A DNA stretch of 64,000 bases, taken from Fimbriimonadaceae bacterium (GTDB lineage Bacteria; Armatimonadota; Fimbriimonadia; Fimbriimonadales; Fimbriimonadaceae). Position 1 is the first letter of the stretch; each line of letters begins with the position of its first letter. The DNA lies in the NCBI GenBank assembly GCA_019638775.1, contig JAHBTD010000002.1, positions 496,001 to 560,000 of the forward strand, written 5' to 3'. A program made the position numbers and the translations under genes. Shown piece after piece: positions 56,485-64,000 of the stretch. Below the pieces are notes generated by a model. It ran no database searches, had not been told where the DNA came from, and saw only the letters and a list, made by a program, of their open reading frames with translations.

Positions 56485-57057
56485 GTGTCTGACGATGCTG
56501 TCGAGTTATCCGAGAAATCCTTTTCGGTTGAAGTACTGGTCGATCAAGATTTGTACTGGCGGATGGGTAAATCCTACGTTTCACGGTTGCTGCTTTCAAG
56601 CAGAATCATAAGCTGGCTAACTTATCCCGCGACGGTTGCTTCAATTAGTGCACTCACTGCGGTTTTCGTGTTTTCTGGCAACCCCCTTTCCACTGAGATG
56701 TATTTGTGGTTTGCCATAGCGGTCTTTGTTGTGACGTTCATTCAAGGTATTGCGGCAAGTTATGGCAAGACTCAGGATGGGTCTCGGTTTTACATGACTC
56801 CTGCGAAGTACACCTACCGAATCGACGACACCGGGCTACGGATGTTGAGTCCGTCCAAAAGTGAATGGTTCAATCCGTGGGATCAATTCGTTCAAATGGA
56901 ATCAACACCCGTCGCACTACTTTTACAAACAACTCACGATGTCCTTTACCTGTCGAGAGCGCACCTTAACGACGAGGTCGAAGCATATATCGCGGAGAAG
57001 ATAGAACATCTCAAGCCTAATCTGGTGAGTCCATGCGAACGGATTCAGATGGCCTAA
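56485..57057 (+). CDS. YcxB-like membrane protein
   Basis: 190 residues with two transmembrane helices (about 42-62 and 75-95) and a soluble C-terminal domain of PH-like pattern: YRIDDTGLRMLSPSKSEWFNPWDQFVQMESTPVALLL. This is the YcxB arrangement, of unknown function. GTG start. Tail-to-tail with the AraC-type gene, overlapping by 4 bp. Confidence 0.75.
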   Translation: MSDDAVELSEKSFSVEVLVDQDLYWRMGKSYVSRLLLSSRIISWLTYPATVASISALTAVFVFSGNPLSTEMYLWFAIAVFVVTFIQGIAASYGKTQDGSRFYMTPAKYTYRIDDTGLRMLSPSKSEWFNPWDQFVQMESTPVALLLQTTHDVLYLSRAHLNDEVEAYIAEKIEHLKPNLVSPCERIQMA

Positions 57058-57962
57058 CGCCCGGGCTCTAAGTCGATCTCAAGACCAATGTAGATTCGTA
57101 TGGGCGGGTCAGCGTGGAGTGCGGGACAGATCAGAGATTCCTCGTAAGCCGGTACGTTGTGAGGACGTGCACCAATAGAGGGAATCCAGTGTCTCGACAT
57201 ACGACACCAAGTGTCGTTTCCAGCCTCTCCACAGAAAAAGTCTTTTGAGCGAACGTATGTCCCGGCTGGCATCTTCCCACACTCTAGTCCAGGTTCAACC
57301 AGGCCGTCAGGGCGTACCACACACAGGTCGAGTCGTAGCTGTTCGATGGGTGTCCTGTCAATCGAATCATGGTAGATAGCGAGGTAGCGGGTCCCGGCGG
57401 GCATGTTCCGATCTCTTAGGATAGTATCGTAAAGGTCGATCCATCGCTGCCGGACGTTTGAGTAGCTTCCCATGATTCTTTTACGTCCGACCGTAAAGCC
57501 ATCAACCCCAATGATCTCGACTTCGGGTCCTCGATTTGTAAGTTCAACGGGACTGTATGCGGATACAGCGGATGTCGCTCTCCAATGAAAGCCGCAGTCT
57601 GAGGGGAGTTGCCAATCAATCTCTTTTTTGGCTCTCATGGTCGAGGGAAGAGTTCCGAAGGCTTTCAAAAACGCTCGGGTGAAGCTAGGGCTGTCTTGGT
57701 AGCCTGCTTCAAAACCTATCGCTCCAATCGCGATTTTCGTATTGAGAAGCCTGTGAGCAGCCCTTTCGAGCCGGATTCGGCGGAGGAACTCGGACGGGGA
57801 CTCCCCGGTTTGAGCACGAAAGACACGGGCAATGTGCCAACGGGATAAACCCGCTGTGTGGGCCAAGTCAGGAATTCGCAAAGGCCCACATGGATGGGTG
57901 AGGACGAAGTCGAGTATTCGCTGGACAATCCTTCCGTGCATGTGCCGAGTTTGAATTCTCAT
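57054..57962 (-). CDS. AraC-type regulator with GyrI-like effector domain (copy 1)
   Basis: 302 residues. The N-terminal 110 residues are the DNA-binding domain: LAHTAGLSRWHIARVFRAQTGESPSEFLRRIRLERAAHRLL and IGFEAGYQDSPSFTRAFLKAFG. The remainder is a GyrI/SbmC-like ligand-binding barrel: YSPVELTNRGPEVEIIGVDGFT, AIYHDSIDRTPIEQLRLDLCVV, GTYVR. This is the layout of Rob/BmrR-like multidrug sensors. Closely related to the next gene upstream, from which it differs by scattered substitutions. Confidence 0.9.
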   Translation of the reverse strand: MRIQTRHMHGRIVQRILDFVLTHPCGPLRIPDLAHTAGLSRWHIARVFRAQTGESPSEFLRRIRLERAAHRLLNTKIAIGAIGFEAGYQDSPSFTRAFLKAFGTLPSTMRAKKEIDWQLPSDCGFHWRATSAVSAYSPVELTNRGPEVEIIGVDGFTVGRKRIMGSYSNVRQRWIDLYDTILRDRNMPAGTRYLAIYHDSIDRTPIEQLRLDLCVVRPDGLVEPGLECGKMPAGTYVRSKDFFCGEAGNDTWCRMSRHWIPSIGARPHNVPAYEESLICPALHADPPIRIYIGLEIDLEPGR

Positions 57963-58071
57963 AGATCGGCTCCTTGGGTTCGTGTTGGGGTCATCTCATA
58001 GGAAGGTTAGCCGTCATCTACGGCTTGCGATTAGCATTTCTTGCGCGAATCAATTCAAGCACGCTTAATGA

Positions 58072-58977
58072 TCATTGCGACCCAAGATCGATCTCTAAGC
58101 CGACATAGAGCCTCATCGGGAACTGCTCGCTTGCCGCTGGACATACGAACGATTCTTCGAAGGATGGAACATTCTTTGGGCGTGATCCACTCTTAGGTAC
58201 CCAATGGCGCAGCATTGGGCACCAGGCCATACTTGCTGGCTTCGCACAAAGCAACTCCTTCGTCCGCACATAGGACCCGGCTGGCATTACCCTTGGCTTA
58301 AGTCCAGGCTCAATCCTTCCATCTGGGCGCACGACGCACAAATCTATTCGGAGCTCGTCGGCGGGCACATTCTCTGGAGAGTCATTGTAGAGGGTTAGGA
58401 ATCTTGTACCGTGAGGCAAGACTCTGTCCTTCAGCTCATTTGCGAACAGCTCTTTCCATCGCAGATGGGCCTTGTGATAGCTTCCATGGACTCTATGTGC
58501 GCCAAAGGAGAAGGCATCAGCGCCAAGGATCTCCACATCCGCTCCATCCTTTTGAAGATCAACCGGGCTGTAAGCGGCAAACTCGGGATGCGGTTGCCAA
58601 TGGATTTCGGCAGCTGAAGGCAGCCTCCAATCTGACAGGCTTGAAGCACGAAATGCAGAGGGAGTCATTCCAAAAGCCTTGATAAAACCCCTCGTGAAGC
58701 TGGGGCTGTTTTTGTAGCTTGCCTCCTTGCCAATCTCGGCTATGCAGATGAAGGAGTTTAGAAGTCGGTGAGCCGCGCGTTCAAGGTGGATACGACGTAG
58801 AAAGTCGGAGGGCGCCTCGCCAGTTTGAGCGCGGAAGACTCGGGCCATATGCCAACGCGATAGGCCTGCGGTCAGGGCGAGATCAGGAATATTAAGTGGC
58901 CCGGACTGATAGTGAGTCACGGCTTCGATCATGCGCTGTACGATCCTGCCGTGCATGTGTCGAGTTTGTGTTCTCAT
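58072..58977 (-). CDS. AraC-type regulator with GyrI-like effector domain (copy 2)
   Basis: 301 residues, paralogue of the previous gene, starting with the same MR-QTRHMHGRIVQR pattern and ending in YVGLEIDL. The two share order and length throughout, so they arose by tandem duplication. Here the effector domain carries GTRFLTLYNDSPENVPADELRIDLCVV. No efflux or target gene adjoins, so both probably act on distant promoters or respond to a small molecule entering the cell. Confidence 0.9.
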   Translation of the reverse strand: MRTQTRHMHGRIVQRMIEAVTHYQSGPLNIPDLALTAGLSRWHMARVFRAQTGEAPSDFLRRIHLERAAHRLLNSFICIAEIGKEASYKNSPSFTRGFIKAFGMTPSAFRASSLSDWRLPSAAEIHWQPHPEFAAYSPVDLQKDGADVEILGADAFSFGAHRVHGSYHKAHLRWKELFANELKDRVLPHGTRFLTLYNDSPENVPADELRIDLCVVRPDGRIEPGLKPRVMPAGSYVRTKELLCAKPASMAWCPMLRHWVPKSGSRPKNVPSFEESFVCPAASEQFPMRLYVGLEIDLGSQ

Positions 58978-59350
58978 CTGATTTCAATGAAGGTTGCTGT
59001 CAAATACTTACGAGCAATACCCAGCACGCAACCATCACTCGCGAGTAAGACGTAGTGAAGGCTGATGCACGTTCGGCTTGGCACGCCGCAATACTACGGT
59101 CAGACTCTCAAGAGCTTGTCTGGGGATAGCTTTGTGGGGACCGAAGCCGCAAAGAAGTTGATTGACGGTTTGAAAGGATAGGAGCTGACCACGGAGGGCA
59201 GCGCCTCGTCACCGCCGGTTTTGTGAGTGTGTGAATCTACTCATGCTTACGTTTACGCACACTCACACCAAACAAAAACGCAGATATGGCCTTTAGCACT
59301 CACGGTCCCAATTTGCCAATTCCACCTTGCCTGATTAGAGTCTGCGAGCG
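58978..59350. other. Non-coding region before groES
   Basis: About 370 bp. There is no convincing gene. One 38-codon frame near 59064-59180 (MHVRLGTPQYYGQTLKSL...) may be a gene remnant. It contains a perfect left half of the classic CIRCE box (TTAGCACTC at 59293-59301) without its partner half. Confidence 0.5.
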
Positions 59351-59356
59351 TATAAT
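59327..59356 (+). promoter_or_regulatory. Sigma-70-type promoter of groES
   Basis: TTGCCT at 59327-59332 and TATAAT at 59351-59356, 18 bases apart. The -10 box directly abuts the CIRCE-like operator. Confidence 0.75.
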
Positions 59357-59383
59357 TTAGCAGTCCCAACTTGGGACTGCTAA
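59357..59383 (+). promoter_or_regulatory. CIRCE-variant operator of the groE locus
   Basis: TTAGCAGTC, nine bases, GACTGCTAA: the classic HrcA operator is TTAGCACTC-N9-GAGTGCTAA, and here base 7 of each arm is changed together, keeping the symmetry and the 9-base spacing. The spacer itself is also palindromic (CCAACTTGG), giving a longer dyad. It would block the promoter when bound. Confidence 0.8.
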
Positions 59384-59413
59384 AAAATTTCAATTCGGAG
59401 GAAATGAACATAT

Positions 59414-59704
59414 ATGTCAAAACTACGACCGCTTGGAGATAAGGTCGTCGTGCAGATTGTCGAAGCCAGCGACAAGACGGCAGGGGGAATTTTCCTTCCT
59501 GATTCTGCCCAGAAGAAGCCCCAGGAGGGCAAGGTTATCGCCGTCGGCGACGGACGCATTCTTGACAACGGAGACCGCGTGAAGCCGAGTGTAAAGGAGG
59601 GCGACAAGATCATCTTCAGCAAGTACGGCGGAAATGAGGTCACGCTCGAAGGAGAGGACTACACCATCCTGAGCGAGGATCAGATTTACGCTGTTGTGAA
59701 GTGA
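59414..59704 (+). CDS. groES: Co-chaperonin GroES
   Basis: 96 residues, the heptameric lid of GroEL. Core: [46 protein letters not shown], containing the mobile loop, and [15 protein letters not shown]-like end. GGAGG lies 12 bases upstream. A four-helix-bundle gene is inserted between it and groEL. Confidence 0.96.
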   Translation: MSKLRPLGDKVVVQIVEASDKTAGGIFLPDSAQKKPQEGKVIAVGDGRILDNGDRVKPSVKEGDKIIFSKYGGNEVTLEGEDYTILSEDQIYAVVK

Positions 59705-59706
59705 GC

Positions 59707-59719
59707 GTAAGGATTGTAA
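59707..59719 (+). repeat. 13-bp inverted repeat, left arm around four-helix-bundle gene
   Basis: GTAAGGATTGTAA, whose exact reverse complement lies at 60171-60183. The left arm sits in a longer C-free tract of GTAAGG/TTGTAA words; the right arm sits in the corresponding G-poor tract. Confidence 0.65.
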
Positions 59720-59737
59720 AGGGTAAGAGTTGTAAGG

Positions 59738-61878
<2,141 letters not shown>

Positions 61879-61920
61879 GAGAGAAGTTCAACGTTCGGCA
61901 GAGTGCTAGCACACTGGAAA

Positions 61921-61965
61921 ATAAGTCCTGTAGGTCATATACGTCCTATAGGACTTATCCTTTTT
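61921..61965 (+). terminator. Terminator after groEL made of a GTCCTATAGGAC-type repeat
   Basis: ATAAGTCCTGTAGG, a 10-base loop and CCTATAGGACTTAT (13 of 14 pairs) followed by CC and five T. The same words (GTCCTATAAGACATATAAG) recur inside the next gene at 62399-62417, so the hairpin looks related to that gene's origin. Confidence 0.7.
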
Positions 61966-62033
61966 AGAGGCGCTTGAAACAAATGTCTACTGATATATTG
62001 ACATCCTCATTGCCTGTCTGATAGCCTGAAAGT

Positions 62034-62597
62034 GTGAAAGACGACACGCCTCTGATCGGTCCTCACGGCGGTTATCGCGGCCTCAAAGCCTATCAGATGG
62101 CAGAACTGGTCTACGATTCAACGGTCGCTTTCACCAGGCTCTACATTGATAAGAAGTCACGCACGGTGGACCAGATGGTGCAGGCCGCAAGAAGCGGCAA
62201 ACAGAACATTGCCGAAGGAAGCATGGCTTCCGGCACTTCAAAAAAGATCGAACTCAAACTGGTCGGTATAGCACGCGCCAGCCTCGAAGAGCTTCTTCTG
62301 GACTATGAAGACTTCCTTCGACAGAACAATCTGGAGTGCTGGCTCAAAGAACACGCCAAGGCACGGTACATTCGCAAGCTATCATACAGGGAAGATAGGT
62401 CCTATAAGACATATAAGGCATACATTGAAGAGAAAGGCCCTTCGAACGCAGCCAACACTGCGATCTGTATCATCCACCAAACGAATTACCTCCTCAATCA
62501 ACTTTTGAGACAGTTGGAACAGCAGTTTTTAACGGAGGGTGGTTTTACAGAAAAACTCCATAAAGTACGTACCGACTATAGGAAGCTCCGCATATAG
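62034..62597 (+). CDS. Four-helix-bundle protein with suffix domain, after groEL
   Basis: 187 residues, GTG start. The first 100 residues are the S23/IVP fold (GYRGLKAYQMAELVYDSTVAF, MVQAARSGKQNIAEGSMASGTS) and the last 70 are the suffix part (YKTYKAYIE, NAANTAICIIHQTNYLLNQLLRQLEQQF, GGFTEKLHKV). The short YKTYKAYI run is encoded by a repetitive TATAAGAC-type DNA stretch also seen in the preceding hairpin. Family function unknown. Confidence 0.88.
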   Translation: MKDDTPLIGPHGGYRGLKAYQMAELVYDSTVAFTRLYIDKKSRTVDQMVQAARSGKQNIAEGSMASGTSKKIELKLVGIARASLEELLLDYEDFLRQNNLECWLKEHAKARYIRKLSYREDRSYKTYKAYIEEKGPSNAANTAICIIHQTNYLLNQLLRQLEQQFLTEGGFTEKLHKVRTDYRKLRI

Positions 62598-62610
62598 CTT
62601 TCAAAGCAAA

Positions 62611-62640
62611 CAGCCGCCTCCTATATCTAGGAAGCGGCTG
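62611..62640. terminator. Hairpin between convergent genes
   Basis: CAGCCGC-C-TCCT, loop ATATCT, AGGA-A-GCGGCTG. One mismatched pair. Lies between the four-helix-bundle gene (+) and the PEP-CTERM gene (-). Confidence 0.6.
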
Positions 62641-62666
62641 AGCAAACTATGCTCGGTAACGGTTTC

Positions 62667-63554
62667 TTACTTTTTCTTTCGCCGACGCAGGGCCAAAGCC
62701 GAAACACCTGCAATCATCGCGATCATCGTCGCTGGCTCTGGTACCGGATCGAGCAGATCCAGATACCGCCCACCGCCAGCATAAACCTGCGAAGAGCCGC
62801 CAGTGTTGACGTCGAAGATGTGAGCGCCTGCGCTGTTTGTCCACATGATGTTTCCGTTACCCAACTGATGAACGCCTCGCGCGCCGGAGGCCGTAAAGGA
62901 GCTGATGAGAGCGCCAGTATTGGGGTCCAAGCGGACAATATTGTTCGACGAGAAGCCAGCGACCAAAACATCGCCGTTCAGCGCGTAGTCCATCTGCTCA
63001 CCAAAGTTCAGGGAAGCCGAGTTGTGGAAGGTACCAAGTGACGATCCAGCGAGCGAATATCGGTGTACGTCGTCGTTTGCGCTGGAAGAGCTGACCAGCA
63101 TTCCACCTTGGTGAGAAAGGATTCCGAAGGGACTCGGCGCGTTCGGAGTAAGGAAGTGGCCAAGGCTGCCTCCCGAGGTATCGAACATACGCACGGCAGC
63201 GCCGGGAGCGCCATTGCCCGTGCCTGCATTAGTGACGAAAACCGTGCCACCGATCAGGCCCATGCCGCGAATGTTATCCAGCGCGCCACTAATGGAACCA
63301 AGGGACGTACCCGTAAAGCTCCACCGCGAAACTCGATCACCAATCTGCTCGGAGACCCAAATCTCGTTGCCGACTTGCATGGCGTGGATTTGAGTCCCGC
63401 CAGCGAGGGCGAACATGTTTGAGTTCACCACACTGCCGTTAAATGGATCGAAGGCGACGAGCCTGTTGTTCGTGCTATCCGGCATGATGAGCATTTGTGC
63501 GTTCGCGCCAGCCACCACGAACATCGCCCCAAGGAACAGAGAAACTCTTTTCAT
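62667..63554 (-). CDS. PEP-CTERM protein with NHL-like beta-propeller repeats
   Basis: 295 residues: signal peptide (MKRVSLFLGAMFVVAGANA), five or six repeats with patterns such as DSTNNRLVAFDPFNGSVV, GDRVSRWSFTGTSLGSI and GFSSNNIVRLDPNTGALI, like a beta-propeller of NHL/SMP type, and the sorting tail VPEPATMIAMIAGVSALALRRRK. Surface-exposed. Convergent with the preceding four-helix-bundle gene. Confidence 0.92.
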   Translation of the reverse strand: MKRVSLFLGAMFVVAGANAQMLIMPDSTNNRLVAFDPFNGSVVNSNMFALAGGTQIHAMQVGNEIWVSEQIGDRVSRWSFTGTSLGSISGALDNIRGMGLIGGTVFVTNAGTGNGAPGAAVRMFDTSGGSLGHFLTPNAPSPFGILSHQGGMLVSSSSANDDVHRYSLAGSSLGTFHNSASLNFGEQMDYALNGDVLVAGFSSNNIVRLDPNTGALISSFTASGARGVHQLGNGNIMWTNSAGAHIFDVNTGGSSQVYAGGGRYLDLLDPVPEPATMIAMIAGVSALALRRRKKK

Positions 63555-63734
63555 ATTTAAATCCCCGATAAAGATATTCTAAATTTAACATAAAGTACAA
63601 ATGTTAAGTCCTGTTAAATTTGCCAGGTAACTGGGGGATATCTAAAAGGGTTGTATTACGTGCAGATTGTCGTGCAGATGCTGCTCGGAGCTTGCTACAT
63701 GTCGTATAACAAAGCAAAGCCATAGGAATGCAAA

Positions 63735-64000
63735 ATGTTTGATTCAATTTCTCGAAGATCTCTGCTCGCAGCCGGAACAGGGCTAGCCTTTGCCTCGGCG
63801 ACGACCCTGGCGCGTGGTCAGGACCAAGCCAAGCCCGCCGGTCCCACAGAAGCGCCTTTTGAGCGTGACTATCCAGCGCCCGGTTTCGCACCGGCCTGGA
63901 AGAGGCCACAGATCAACCGGCAGCTCATACAGGACTTCATCATCTACGCTCACTCCGACCTGGACATGACCAAGAAACTACTCGACAAAGAGCCGATGCT
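63735..64000 (+). CDS. Tat-exported ankyrin-like protein, 5' part only
   Basis: The frame from the ATG at 63735, behind AGGAA, is open to the right edge. It begins MFDSISRRSLLAAGTGLAFASATTLA, with SRRSLL as a twin-arginine motif. After a Pro-rich linker it reads QLIQDFIIYAHSDLDMTKKLLDKEP, like the start of an ankyrin repeat. C-terminus missing. Confidence 0.7.
   Translation, partial: MFDSISRRSLLAAGTGLAFASATTLARGQDQAKPAGPTEAPFERDYPAPGFAPAWKRPQINRQLIQDFIIYAHSDLDMTKKLLDKEPM

Noticed and set aside
59293-59301. A classic CIRCE operator upstream of groES
   Set aside because: Only the left half TTAGCACTC is present; nine bases later there is no GAGTGCTAA.

Overview
The window looks like a piece of a free-living bacterial chromosome, most likely Armatimonadota (Fimbriimonadia-like). 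That placement is an inference from gene content: PEP-CTERM proteins, a planctomycete-style cytochrome c domain, S23-type four-helix-bundle proteins, an uncharacterised DUF6754-like membrane operon and many short secreted proteins. No 16S rRNA or other phylogenetic marker was available to test it.

The left part, 1-28.5 kb, is ordinary core chromosome. It holds a partial exported protein, sdhB, proline dehydrogenase, a GT2 glycosyltransferase, a LolA-like/cytochrome c fusion, YtxH and AI-2E membrane proteins, RtcB, an HxlR regulator, an ECF sigma/anti-sigma-like pair leading into dnaN, a K+ channel, ilvE, a VanW protein, upp, glmU-prs, a six-gene run of unknown mostly membrane proteins ending in recO, an oligopeptide-binding lipoprotein, an AraC regulator with an MlaF-like ATPase, and a GNAT acetyltransferase.

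From 28.6 to 46.0 kb lies an integrated element. Its ends are two 74-bp direct repeats exactly 17,400 bp apart. The left repeat is part of an intact tRNA-Lys(CTT); the right one is a near-complete copy with a broken acceptor stem. A tyrosine recombinase sits just inside the right end. A primase-polymerase/helicase and two small genes form the left, leftward module. The cargo is a tight five-gene rightward operon: SNF2 helicase, DUF262-HNH, beta-class DNA methyltransferase, membrane-anchored coiled-coil protein, and Res-like helicase-nuclease. Four of its five genes overlap by a few bases. It reads as a composite anti-phage modification/restriction system built around a type III-like Mod/Res pair, and it is the best candidate here for an undescribed system.

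The right part, 46-64 kb, is chromosome again: an Rcp1-like response regulator and a large multi-PAS histidine kinase, a metallophosphoesterase, a PepSY membrane protein, a lysine 6-aminotransferase-like enzyme, two PEP-CTERM proteins, two tandem AraC/GyrI-like paralogues and the groES-groEL locus. The groE locus has a symmetric variant of the CIRCE operator. It has been invaded by two four-helix-bundle (S23/IVS-type) genes, one between groES and groEL and one just after groEL, each with inverted-repeat DNA beside it. A Tat-exported, ankyrin-like protein runs off the right edge.
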